A stretch of 64,000 nt of DNA from Hyphomicrobium_A sp964493785 (GTDB taxonomy: Bacteria > Pseudomonadota > Alphaproteobacteria > Rhizobiales > Hyphomicrobiaceae), in the NCBI GenBank assembly GCA_964493785.1, contig CAZBPM010000019.1, forward strand, positions 1 to 64,000, written 5' to 3'. This document shows positions 16,984 to 24,812 of this stretch, piece after piece. The notes beneath the pieces are model-generated. The model had not been told where the DNA came from, did not search any database, and saw nothing but the letters and a program-made list of their open reading frames with translations. Numbering within the stretch: the stretch's first letter is position 1; each line of letters opens with the position of its first letter. The translations under genes and the position numbers were made by a program.

Positions 16984-17382
16984 CCTAAGCGGCCCTTATC
17001 CACGCGGCACGCGAGACATCAGCTCGGGAACTGGAAGTGAAGGGCGCCAGAGTACGCGGCGCCCTCGGTCACTAGTGTTGGCCTATATCGACCGAGAACC
17101 TGACTCTCCACTTGATGGAGCGCAGCAGATCAATCAACGCACACTGTGTGTCCCTCCTAAAGCAGCCTCAGACCGCGCTCATTGTAAGAGCGCCTGAGCG
17201 GTGGCGACCCTTGGGCGCTGCGCTCAGCAGAGGCATCGTAATGCCTCGTGAAGAGTTGGCGACCCGTAGGGCGTCGCGCCTTCAGCAGGGGCATTCTAAG
17301 GTCGCAAGGGCAGTGGAAACCCGTAGGTGGACCAGGGGCGGCATGGAGGCACACATCGCCCCCCGCAACGAGGTGCGGTTGA
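16984..17382. other. Intergenic stretch with tandem hairpin repeats
   Basis: About 400 nt between two minus-strand unknown genes. No convincing gene is present; the middle holds three diverged units with hairpins (17155-17340, see separate entry). Confidence 0.6.
17155..17340. repeat. Three diverged tandem units of about 55-57 nt with hairpins
   Basis: The landmark GTGGCGACCC / TTGGCGACCC / GTGGAAACCC ends at 17210, 17265 and 17322, giving a 55-57-nt period. Each landmark is preceded by a stem-loop whose stem sequence differs between units while pairing is kept: GCGCTC/GAGCGC (about 17175-17193), GAGGCAT/ATGCCTC (about 17230-17247), and a weaker GGGCATT unit (about 17289). CAGCAG precedes the second and third hairpins. 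Compensatory change of this kind suggests an RNA or a structured DNA element rather than random repetition. It is not a CRISPR: units differ throughout and spacers are absent. Confidence 0.55.
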
Positions 17383-18144
17383 TCAACGAGTCGAGGGATA
17401 CGCCTCGTTTGGGAGGTTAGTCAGGTCCGGAAGTGCGGTACCGTAGGTGCGTTTGCCAGCTTCACGAATACCTAGTGTCGCTTGCTCTGAGATGCTGACG
17501 ATCTTCTCTAGGATGCGGTGCTTCTCCGACTTCGCCAGCTCGTTGCTCCAACTCACGTCGTACTCGGCAAGGTGAAAATTGTCGTGGAGAAAAGTCGGGT
17601 GGGAGACATCGCAGAGAAAGTCGTAGGTCTCGTTGAAGTCGGCGACGACGTCGCGTGCAACTTTTTTCATCTTCCCGATGTGGATGACCTCATAACGCTG
17701 GGTCAAGCCTGCGGGGAGCTGGCATTCGGTGTTCGTTCCAAGCATCAGACGTTGAAGCAGTGCGTCGGCCTCCGGTATGTCTTTGCCCTCTTCGACCGGC
17801 CTCAACACCTTGCCTTCCATGAACAGCAACGCCGCCCAAATCTCATAGAGCAGTCGTACCGAGTGTGCTGCGACAAGAAAGTGACCGTGGCTCCACAGCA
17901 GTTTTAGCGACTGCAGGATTTCGCGGCCCGAGGCGATGTTTTGATGCAGATAGATGACCGCGCGATACTTCAGCTTCGCCTTCGCAGATGCTTGCAACGT
18001 GAGCCCTCGCGGCATCTGCCCGACGAACTCGACCATTTGGTCGTCGTAGATTTCTAAGCCAGCAACTCTTACTGCGTACCGCTCTGTCTCTACCTTCCAT
18101 TGGCCCTTGGTTAGGACCAACTTGAAGCCATCAGGCAATTTCAT
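17383..18144 (-). CDS. Unknown protein, possibly HEPN/DUF5677-like
   Basis: 253 residues. The first 60 residues form a small strand-rich part; the rest is helical, with SVRLLYEIWAALLFMEGKV near 95-113 and YDFLCDVSHPTFLHDNF near 180-196. Helical proteins with an arginine/LYE helix followed by a D-x-x-H-P type motif resemble the DUF5677 group, which belongs with the HEPN-like helical bundles, but the match is from memory and weak. No signal peptide or membrane helix. It is the gene nearest the initiator tRNA, 70 nt from it. Short direct repeats (AATGGGGCTAG twice) lie between its start and the tRNA. Confidence 0.5.
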   Translation of the reverse strand: MKLPDGFKLVLTKGQWKVETERYAVRVAGLEIYDDQMVEFVGQMPRGLTLQASAKAKLKYRAVIYLHQNIASGREILQSLKLLWSHGHFLVAAHSVRLLYEIWAALLFMEGKVLRPVEEGKDIPEADALLQRLMLGTNTECQLPAGLTQRYEVIHIGKMKKVARDVVADFNETYDFLCDVSHPTFLHDNFHLAEYDVSWSNELAKSEKHRILEKIVSISEQATLGIREAGKRTYGTALPDLTNLPNEAYPSTR

Positions 18145-18152
18145 GGGCTGAC

Positions 18153-18183
18153 AATGGGGCTAGAAAATGGGGCTAGCAGCCCC
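18153..18183. repeat. Short direct repeat and palindrome beside the tRNA gene
   Basis: AATGGGGCTAG occurs at 18153-18163 and 18166-18176 (13-nt period), and the second copy runs into the palindrome GGGGCT-AGC-AGCCCC (18169-18183). It is 33 nt from the 3' end of the tRNA and could be part of an old attachment site or the promoter of the 17383-18144 gene. Confidence 0.4.
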
Positions 18184-18215
18184 ACGCAAAACATTGAAAA
18201 CAAATGATAAAAGGT

Positions 18216-18292
<77 letters not shown>

Positions 18293-18549
18293 TCACCTAG
18301 CGAACCCTCCCGCGGCAGCCACGATGCGATCGTCTGCAGGAGGTCAGATATCGCCCCAATCGGAAGGGGCGAACAGAACCCGCTCGTCGTCGAGCGAGGC
18401 GCGGCTTATAGCACAAAAAATCCCTCTGTGAAGCCCGGCGTTCTGCGGCTCAGCAACCTTGTAGCCGGCTTGTGCGTTTTCCGGTGACAAGCGAGGCGGT
18501 TTCGCCGGGAAAATGGGGTTTTCCGCGGCTTTCCAAGTGAGGGCTCATT

Positions 18550-19041
18550 ATGTTCGACCCAATCACCACAAGCCTGTCTGAAGGCGTCATCGCCATGCGG
18601 CTGCTGCTCGCCGTGGCCCTCGGCGCGGTTATTGGCTTCGAGCGCGAGCAACTGGCGCGGCCGGCAGGGCTTCGCACGCACATGCTGACGGCGCTGGCGG
18701 CGGCGGTCTTCACGATCATCACGATGGAATTGCACGCCGCTGTGCTGCGGGAGCCCGGCGCCCCCAGCACCGATCCCATCCGCATCATCGAGGCGGTGAC
18801 GGCAGGCGTAGCGTTCCTCGCGGCGGGTGCGATCTTCAGATCGCAGGGCGACGTAAAGGGGCTCACCACGGGCGCAGGCATGTGGCTCGCCGGATCGATC
18901 GGCGTCGCGTGCGGCGTCGGCTACGGGATACTTGCGGTCATGGCGACGATGATGGCTGCGGCGATACTGGTCGCGGTGCGATGGCTCGAAGGATATGTGC
19001 GCCCAACCGAAAACGACGAGGCCGCACGTAGCCGGGATTAG
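18550..19041 (+). CDS. MgtC/SapB family membrane protein
   Basis: 163 residues with four to five membrane helices in the MgtC core: LLLAVALGAVIGFEREQ (18-34) with the family motif GxExE-like GFEREQ, GLRTHMLTALAAAV, AFLAAGAIF and GLTTGAGMWLAGSIGVACGVG. MgtC-like proteins sit in the inner membrane and modulate magnesium homeostasis or F-type ATP synthase in several pathogens; the role in free-living bacteria is unclear. GAGGG lies 6 nt before ATG 18550. It is a single gene, convergent with the LAB_N gene. Confidence 0.9.
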   Translation: MFDPITTSLSEGVIAMRLLLAVALGAVIGFEREQLARPAGLRTHMLTALAAAVFTIITMELHAAVLREPGAPSTDPIRIIEAVTAGVAFLAAGAIFRSQGDVKGLTTGAGMWLAGSIGVACGVGYGILAVMATMMAAAILVAVRWLEGYVRPTENDEAARSRD

Positions 19042-19075
19042 TCCGCGATCGCTTGGTATCCGGGAGCGACGATAG

Positions 19076-19444
19076 TCACGACGTGCTGGGGCCGGCGGTG
19101 GCCGGCCCAGCCGAGCCATTGGCGATGCTCTTGTGATGCTCGCGGATGAAGTAGATGTTGCGGGCGTAAATGATGAGACCCATGCCCTGGCCGAGCATGA
19201 ACACAGGATCCATGCGGTAGATCGCGTAGGCGAACAGCATGGCGCCGCCGACAAGGCTGAAATACCAAAAGGTCTCCGGCACGATCGAGCGGCGAGCCTT
19301 CTCGCTGGCGATCCATTGGACGATGAAGCGCATCGAGAACATCAGCTGCGCTAAAAAGCCCATGCCGAGCCAGATCTTCTCGCTCGTTGGCGTCAGCAGC
19401 CACCAATTGCCTAGCAGTTCGGCTGCGTGATGGAAGTAGCCCAT
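19076..19444 (-). CDS. LAB_N domain (lipid A biosynthesis N-terminal-like) membrane protein
   Basis: 122 residues with three membrane helices. Characteristic pieces are LGMGFLAQLMFSMRFIVQWIASEKARRSIVP (26-56), PETFWYFSLVGGAMLFAYAIYRMDPVFMLGQ and LIIYARNIYFI. The LAB_N domain is found alone or fused to lipid A proteins and usually lies next to a DPM-like glycosyltransferase and a GT39/ArnT-type enzyme, as here. It starts 41 nt after the upstream glycosyltransferase (19486-20298), so one transcript is likely. The probable role is in undecaprenyl-linked sugar supply or translocation for lipid A modification, inferred from context. Confidence 0.9.
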   Translation of the reverse strand: MGYFHHAAELLGNWWLLTPTSEKIWLGMGFLAQLMFSMRFIVQWIASEKARRSIVPETFWYFSLVGGAMLFAYAIYRMDPVFMLGQGMGLIIYARNIYFIREHHKSIANGSAGPATAGPSTS

Positions 19445-19485
19445 TGTGGATGTCCCCGAATACTAGGTGCTGGGAGCCGGACGCA

Positions 19486-20298
19486 TCAGGTTTTGTCGCC
19501 GGCGCTGACACGGGTGCTGTCGTCGTTCACCGGCTTCAGGCGGCGGGCGATATCGGCGATCGTCTGCGCTTCCGGATAGCGATCGGTGATTAGCGGCACC
19601 TTGGTGCGATTGCGCAGCCAGGTGACGCCGACGAGGTCGTAGAGGCCGACGAGCGCGCGATTGAGATTGTTGTATTTCGAGACGCCGGCCTGGCGAGGCC
19701 TGTCGTTCACCGGAACGTACGCGACTTCGTAGCCGTAGGTCTGGAACAGCGCCGGCATGTAGCGGTGCATGCTGGTGAAGAACGGAAGTCGCAAGAACAC
19801 CTCGCGCCAGTAAGCCTTGATGCCGCAGCCAGTATCGGGGCAGTTGTCCTTCAGCACGGCGTCGCGGATGCGGTTGGCGGCGCGGGATGCCCAACGCTTG
19901 GATCCGGTGTCCTTGCGGTCCTTGCGCCAGCCGTTGACCAGCGCGGGACCGCTGCTGCCGGGCGCGGCGAGCGCATCCAGCAGCTTGGGAATGTCCTTGG
20001 GGTCGTTCTGGCCGTCGCCGTCCATGGTGGCGATGATCGGGCTGGTCGCCGCAAGGACGCCGGAACGCAGCGCGCAGCTCTGGCCGCTCCGAGTCTCGTG
20101 ACGCAGATAGCGAAGCCCGGGGAATCGTCCGGAGCCGATCAGCGCCTTGATCTCGTCGGGTGTGGCATCGACGCTCGCGTCGTCGACGACGATCACCTCG
20201 GCCAGGCGCTGGGCGGGTATTGCCGCATAAGTTTCCTCGATGAGGCGGCCGATGTTGCCGGCCTCATTGAGGGCTGGAATGACGACAGTCACACGCAT
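19486..20298 (-). CDS. Polyprenyl-phosphate glycosyltransferase (GT2, DPM1-like)
   Basis: 270 residues with a GT-A domain: TVVIPALNEAGNI (4-16), VIVVDDASVDAT (35-46), the metal-binding ATMDGDGQNDP (91-100), and NDRPRQAGVSKYNN near 205, the dolichol-phosphate-mannose-synthase signature. It transfers a sugar from a nucleotide donor to an isoprenyl phosphate at the cytoplasmic face. No long C-terminal membrane domain is present, so it resembles the soluble DPM1 type. With LAB_N downstream and the GT39 protein divergently upstream, it forms a module that would charge, flip and transfer a sugar, probably onto lipid A or core. Confidence 0.9.
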   Translation of the reverse strand: MRVTVVIPALNEAGNIGRLIEETYAAIPAQRLAEVIVVDDASVDATPDEIKALIGSGRFPGLRYLRHETRSGQSCALRSGVLAATSPIIATMDGDGQNDPKDIPKLLDALAAPGSSGPALVNGWRKDRKDTGSKRWASRAANRIRDAVLKDNCPDTGCGIKAYWREVFLRLPFFTSMHRYMPALFQTYGYEVAYVPVNDRPRQAGVSKYNNLNRALVGLYDLVGVTWLRNRTKVPLITDRYPEAQTIADIARRLKPVNDDSTRVSAGDKT

Positions 20299-20415
20299 CG
20301 GGTGCCCCTATCCCACCAGACTCGTTGCGAAGCTTTCTCATACCGCTTCGGCGGCCTGAAGGGTACCGGTCTTATTCCTTCACCACCAAGCTAGTAAATG
20401 ACGCTGTGGCGTTAT

Positions 20416-20679
20416 CTACAGGCGACGCAAAAGCAGTAAAATCAGCGCCGTACCGATAAACACGGCGGTCAAAGTGCCCCAGACCAGCCCAGCCTGCTCC
20501 AAGTAGACGTTCTGGGACACCGGATCGAAGCATCGTCCAAGCTCATTGAAACAGCCGCGCCAACGCCAGTAGCTGTCGTACCAGAGCGCGGCCGAGCCGA
20601 GCCCAAGGATGATGAGAACGATCGCGATCGGGTAGCGGACGAGCCCGGCGAGGCGCATGGGCCAAGTATCCAGCGACAT
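20416..20679 (-). CDS. Small membrane protein, 87 residues
   Basis: Two membrane helices (LVRYPIAIVLIILGLGSAALWY, about 13-34, and LVWGTLTAVFIGTALILLLLRRL at the C-terminus) enclose a short loop with two cysteines (RGCFNELGRCFDP, about 41-53) that could form a disulfide on the outer side. No family is recognised. The frame is open to 20835, but that leader is low-complexity and would run into the region just before the GT39 start; ATG 20679 begins just before helix 1. It lies between the DPM-like gene and the divergent GT39 gene and may belong to the same module. Confidence 0.6.
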   Translation of the reverse strand: MSLDTWPMRLAGLVRYPIAIVLIILGLGSAALWYDSYWRWRGCFNELGRCFDPVSQNVYLEQAGLVWGTLTAVFIGTALILLLLRRL

Positions 20680-20791
20680 AGAGGCGTTGCCGAGGCACAA
20701 AGGCTTCCCGCTGCCGCCGCAAGCCTGTAAATGACCCCGCGGTGGCGGTTGCAGGCCACCCCCTCCTCTTCCGTGAAAGTGCAGAGGCGAA

Positions 20792-22282
20792 ATGCCAGCC
20801 GCCAACAGTCGTGCCGACAGCAGTCGCGAATTCAACTGGTTCGGCCTGCTGCTGGCCGGGCTTCTGGCATTGCTCGCGTTCAGGGTGACTGCTCTCTACT
20901 TCAACGGCACCGACCTGTTCTTCGACGAGGCTCAGTACTGGGCTTGGAGCGAGGAGCCGGCGCTGGGGTATTTCTCCAAGCCGCCACTGATCGCCTGGCT
21001 GATCGGTGCCGCTACGACCGCGTGCGGCATCGGCGAAGCGTGCGTGCGGATGCCCTCGCCGCTGCTGCATACGGCGACGGCTCTCGCGGTGTTCTGGCTC
21101 GGCAGGCGGCTCTACGACGCGCGCATCGGTGCGCTGTCGGCGCTGGCGTTCGCCACGCTGCCGGGTGTTTCGCTGTCGGCGGGCCTAATTTCGACCGATG
21201 TGCCGCTGCTGCTGTGCTGGGCGCTGGCGCTGATCGGGTTCTCGGCGCTGCTGGATACCGACGAGCTGTGGCCGGCGTTGCTGCTGGGCGTCGCATTCGG
21301 TGCGGGGCTCAACGCGAAGTATGCGATGGCGTGGTTCTTGATGTGCGGCGGCGTTTATATTGCGGTGACGCCTTCGAGCCGGGTGATCCTGAGGGACTGG
21401 CGGCTCTATCTGGCGCTGGCAATCGGCGTTGCGCTCATCGTCCCGAATCTCATCTGGAATGCCTCGAATAAGTTCGCGACGTTTTCGCATACGGCGGAGA
21501 ACGCGAACTGGGGCGGCTCGCTGCTCAATCCCAACAAGGCGCTGGAATTCTTCGGGGCGCAGTTCGGCGTTTTCGGGCCGATCCTGTTCGGCGCGTTCCT
21601 GGTGATCCTGTGGCGTGCCCGGAAGGAGCGTCTTAGCGGCCCCGACCGACTGCTGGTGGCGTTCTCTGCGCCCCTCATCACCATCATTCTTGTGCAGGCG
21701 CTGCTGTCGCGGGCGCACGCCAACTGGGCAGCGCCGGCTTATGTCGCGGCGAGCATTCTCGTCGTTGCGACCATGGTTCGCGATGGTGCGTGGGGCTGGC
21801 TCAAGGCCTCGTTCGCGATCCACGCGGTGATCATAGCCCTGCTCGCGTTCGGCACGACTACCGCCGGGCGTCTGGAATTGCCGGTAAAGACCGATCCGTT
21901 CGCGCGCACGCTGGGCTGGCGCGAGGTTGCCGAGGCGACGCGGGATGAACTCGCAAAGGCGGCTGCGGCCGGCAAGCCCTTCGCCGCCGTGCTCAGCGAC
22001 GATCGCGCGCTCACGGCCGAGCTTCTCTACTACATGCGCGATGAGCCGACGCCGGTGCTCGCCTGGAGCCGCGGGGCGCCGCACGATCATTTCGAGATGA
22101 CGCGCCCGTACACGGCTTCGACCCCGTCCCCGGTGCTGCTCGTGCGCGCCGACGAGGGAGCCGGATCGGCGGCTTCGTCCTTCACAACTGTTGAAAAGGT
22201 CGCCGAGCGCAGGCTGCCGGCCGGCAAGAACGCCGAGCGGCGCGTGAATTTCTATGCATTGGCGGGTTACAAGGGACAATGA
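20792..22282 (+). CDS. GT39-type (ArnT/PMT-like) membrane glycosyltransferase
   Basis: 496 residues with about ten membrane helices in the first 350 residues and a C-terminal periplasmic domain. The first periplasmic loop holds LFFDEAQYWAWSEEP (about 43-57), where an acidic pair is the catalytic/metal site in PMT/ArnT enzymes, then YFSKPPLIAWLIG. Such enzymes take a sugar from undecaprenyl phosphate and place it on lipid A or protein in the periplasm. The DPM-like enzyme nearby would make its donor. AGAGG lies about 6 nt before ATG 20792. Its stop overlaps the pabB-pabC start by 4 nt (ATGA), giving translational coupling to an unrelated pathway. Confidence 0.9.
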   Translation: MPAANSRADSSREFNWFGLLLAGLLALLAFRVTALYFNGTDLFFDEAQYWAWSEEPALGYFSKPPLIAWLIGAATTACGIGEACVRMPSPLLHTATALAVFWLGRRLYDARIGALSALAFATLPGVSLSAGLISTDVPLLLCWALALIGFSALLDTDELWPALLLGVAFGAGLNAKYAMAWFLMCGGVYIAVTPSSRVILRDWRLYLALAIGVALIVPNLIWNASNKFATFSHTAENANWGGSLLNPNKALEFFGAQFGVFGPILFGAFLVILWRARKERLSGPDRLLVAFSAPLITIILVQALLSRAHANWAAPAYVAASILVVATMVRDGAWGWLKASFAIHAVIIALLAFGTTTAGRLELPVKTDPFARTLGWREVAEATRDELAKAAAAGKPFAAVLSDDRALTAELLYYMRDEPTPVLAWSRGAPHDHFEMTRPYTASTPSPVLLVRADEGAGSAASSFTTVEKVAERRLPAGKNAERRVNFYALAGYKGQ

Positions 22283-24138
22283 CCTCGAAAAAGTCCTCCC
22301 GCGCTGGCCCCGACAGTTCATCCGAGCATCGGCCATCCGAGGAAGCCACCGCGCTTTCGCAGACGTTCGTCCTGCTCGACAACAATTCGGGATCGGGCCC
22401 GCCGTCGCTGCTGTTCTCGGAGCCGGTCGACATCATCTCGGCGAATGTGCCCGAGGAGGTGCCGCTGGCGCTGCAGCGCATCGAGGAGGGTGTCGCCAAC
22501 GGCCTCTATGCGGCAGGCTTCTTTGCGTACGAATTGGGCTACGTGCTGGAGCCGAAGCTGGCGCCGCTGCTGCCCGAGAAGCGCAACGTGCCGCTGCTGT
22601 GGATCGGGCTCTACAAGGCGCCCATAGAGATGGCGAGCACCGAGGTCGAGCATTGGCTCGCGACGCATACGCGGTCGGGCTCATTCAGGTTTACCGACGT
22701 GTCGCTGTCGTGGAACGAGGCGGAGTACGTCCAGCGCTTCGATGAGGTGATCGAGAAGATCCGCGCCGGCGACATCTACCAGCTCAACCTCACCTTCAAG
22801 GCGCGCTTCAAGCTTTCGGGCTCGCCGCTGACGTTCTTCCTGGATTTGCGGCAAAAGCAGCGTGTGGCTTACGGCGGCATCGTGGACACGGGCGAGGTGA
22901 CGGTTCTGTCAGCCTCGCCGGAGCTGTTCATCGAGCAGGAGGGACGCACCGTTTTCACACGTCCGATGAAGGGCACGGAGCCGCGCGCGGGTACCGAGGA
23001 AGCTGACGCGTTGGCGCGCCGGCGCCTGTCAGAGGACGTGAAGCAGCGGGCCGAGAACCTGATGATCGTCGACCTGATGCGCAATGACATCGGGCGCATA
23101 TCGGAGATCGGCAGCGTCGAGGTGACGGATCTTTTCACCGTCGAAACCTACAAGACGCTGCACCAAATGACTTCGGGCGTGCGCGCAACTTTGAACAGCG
23201 ATGTCGGCATCGGCGATCTGATGCGCGCGATCTTCCCTCCAGGCTCGGTGATTGGTGCGCCGAAAATCAGGGCGCAGGAGCTGATCCGGCAGCTCGAGAC
23301 CGAGCCGCGCGGCGTCTATTGCGGCGCCATCGGCTATATCTCGCCGCACGGGCGGGCGCTCTTCAACGTAGCGATCCGTACTGCTGTGATCGCCCGCAAC
23401 GCCGACGGCGAGATGGGTATCGGCTCGGGGGTGGTGTTCGACTCCCAGGGGCCGAAGGAGTACGCCGAGTGCCTGCTGAAGATGAAGTTCCTCACCGACC
23501 CGGTGAAGCGCTTCGATCTGATCGAGACGCTGCTGCATGATCCCGACGAGGGCGGGTTCACGCTGCTCGAGCGTCACATCGATCGTCTGTCGGACTCGGC
23601 GCGCTACTTTGCATTCGTGTTTGACGAGGCAGCAGTGCGCGCGGCGTTGGACCAGGCCGTCGCCGGAAAGCAAGGGCGGCAGCGCGTGCGGCTGCTGCTT
23701 TCGGAAGACGGCACCGTGACGGTGACGACCACGCCGCTGCCGCCGGCGGAACCCGACGCGGTCATGCGCTTTGCAGTGTCGTCGACGCATGTCGACAGCG
23801 CGGACCTGTTCCTGTTCCACAAGACGACGCGGCGCGAACTCTATGATCGGGAGCGGGCGGAATATGCCGAGCGGGTCGGCAGCGATGAGGTCATTTACAC
23901 CAACGAGCGCGGGGAGCTGACCGAGGGCAGCTTCATGAACGTGTTCATCGAGCGCGACGGCGAACTGCTAACGCCGATGCTGAACTCGGGCCTATTGCCG
24001 GGAACGCTGCGTGCGGAGCTTATCGCAGATGGACGTGTGCGCGAGGCAGTGCTGACGCTCGGCGATCTCGAAAAGGCCGACGCGGTTTATCTGGGAAATT
24101 CTGTGCGGGGATTGATGCGCGCCAAGCGCATCGTCTGA
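22279..24138 (+). CDS. pabBC: Aminodeoxychorismate synthase component I fused to aminodeoxychorismate lyase
   Basis: 619 residues in two enzymes. Residues about 140-410 are the chorismate-binding PabB domain: IRAGDIYQLNLT (158-169), FTRPMKGTEPR near 228-238, IVDLMRNDIGRIS near 257-269 and PPGSVIGAPK near 314-323. Residues about 415-619 are a fold-type IV PLP enzyme (PabC); Lys515 in LFLFHKTTRREL fits the cofactor lysine, followed by ELTEGSFMNVF and LNSGLLPGTLR. Together they convert chorismate plus ammonia to p-aminobenzoate for folate, in the cytoplasm; the glutamine amidotransferase subunit is not in the window. Natural PabB-PabC fusions are known. It is translationally coupled to the GT39 gene. 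Confidence 0.93.
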   Translation: MTSKKSSRAGPDSSSEHRPSEEATALSQTFVLLDNNSGSGPPSLLFSEPVDIISANVPEEVPLALQRIEEGVANGLYAAGFFAYELGYVLEPKLAPLLPEKRNVPLLWIGLYKAPIEMASTEVEHWLATHTRSGSFRFTDVSLSWNEAEYVQRFDEVIEKIRAGDIYQLNLTFKARFKLSGSPLTFFLDLRQKQRVAYGGIVDTGEVTVLSASPELFIEQEGRTVFTRPMKGTEPRAGTEEADALARRRLSEDVKQRAENLMIVDLMRNDIGRISEIGSVEVTDLFTVETYKTLHQMTSGVRATLNSDVGIGDLMRAIFPPGSVIGAPKIRAQELIRQLETEPRGVYCGAIGYISPHGRALFNVAIRTAVIARNADGEMGIGSGVVFDSQGPKEYAECLLKMKFLTDPVKRFDLIETLLHDPDEGGFTLLERHIDRLSDSARYFAFVFDEAAVRAALDQAVAGKQGRQRVRLLLSEDGTVTVTTTPLPPAEPDAVMRFAVSSTHVDSADLFLFHKTTRRELYDRERAEYAERVGSDEVIYTNERGELTEGSFMNVFIERDGELLTPMLNSGLLPGTLRAELIADGRVREAVLTLGDLEKADAVYLGNSVRGLMRAKRIV

Positions 24139-24181
24139 CATTTGCGACCACGCGCGCCGGGCGCGTGATCCATCGCTTGTT

Positions 24182-24367
24182 TTACTTGATGATCGTCCGC
24201 TCGGAGGCAACCGAACCGACTTTTTCGGTGCGCACCGCATTGCCAACCAATGCAGCGAGCAAGAACGCGCACGCAGCGACCGTCAGCACTGCGGCGATGA
24301 CGATCTCGCGCGATGAACGGCGCATGCGCTCGGCGTAGGCATCAAATTGATCGGATTTCCATTTCAT
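24182..24367 (-). CDS. Small single-pass membrane protein, 61 residues
   Basis: From ATG 24367 the product starts MKWKSDQFDAYAERMRRSS, a charged cytoplasmic head, then one membrane helix (REIVIAAVLTVAACAFLLAALVG, about 19-41) and a short tail. The open frame extends to 24436, but the extra part has no start support. The ribosome site before 24367 is weak. No family known; composition supports a real small gene of moderate certainty. Confidence 0.45.
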   Translation of the reverse strand: MKWKSDQFDAYAERMRRSSREIVIAAVLTVAACAFLLAALVGNAVRTEKVGSVASERTIIK

Positions 24368-24460
24368 GGCGCGGAAGATCCGCCGATCGCGGCGCTCAAA
24401 CCAGAGCGCTGAGTGCCGCGCGACAGAAGCGCACATAAAACGGCGCAGCCGAGAACAGGT

Positions 24461-24637
24461 CTAAAGACCGCGCATGATGCAGCCGAGGACGAGGATGATC
24501 TGAGCTGCAAGGAGGGCCCAGAACTCGTTGCCGGTGACCAGGGGAATCTCGGCCCCGAAAAACTTAATGATCAGTACGGTGACGGTCAGGATAACGGAAA
24601 GCATAAACGTCAGGATGCCAGGCGCTTTCAGTCCCAT
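24461..24637 (-). CDS. Small conserved-looking membrane protein, 58 residues
   Basis: A minus-strand frame from ATG 24637 to TAG 24461-24463. The product begins MGLKAPGILTFMLSVILTV and has two membrane helices (about 6-25 and 40-55) joined by a loop with EIPLVTGNEFWALL. GGGGGAA lies 6 nt before the ATG, an excellent ribosome site, and the amino-acid composition is that of an integral membrane protein, so it is very probably expressed. I believe similar short proteins are widespread in Hyphomicrobiales, but no function is known. It is 175 nt upstream of the 601-residue gene's 3' end and on the same strand as 24182-24367. Confidence 0.7.
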   Translation of the reverse strand: MGLKAPGILTFMLSVILTVTVLIIKFFGAEIPLVTGNEFWALLAAQIILVLGCIMRGL

Positions 24638-24812
24638 ACTTAGTTCCCCCTTAGTTGCCCCTCGTGCACGCTATTGCAGCGCACAACTTCCGTCCCGACG
24701 ACTGCCGAGTCGGATCCACCGACGGCTTATAGCAGGCGCAACTCGTCCTGACACGGCGGTGCGGAAAAGACTGGGGATGGAGCGTCGTTGCGCGTGTCTT
24801 TTCGCGCGTCGT

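Noticed and set aside
17155..17340. CRISPR array
   Set aside because: Units are diverged from end to end with no constant repeat and variable spacer, only three units, and no cas genes nearby.
21185..22336. A 383-codon minus-strand open frame
   Set aside because: Antisense to the GT39 gene; product has shadow-like Arg/Gln composition and no family signature.
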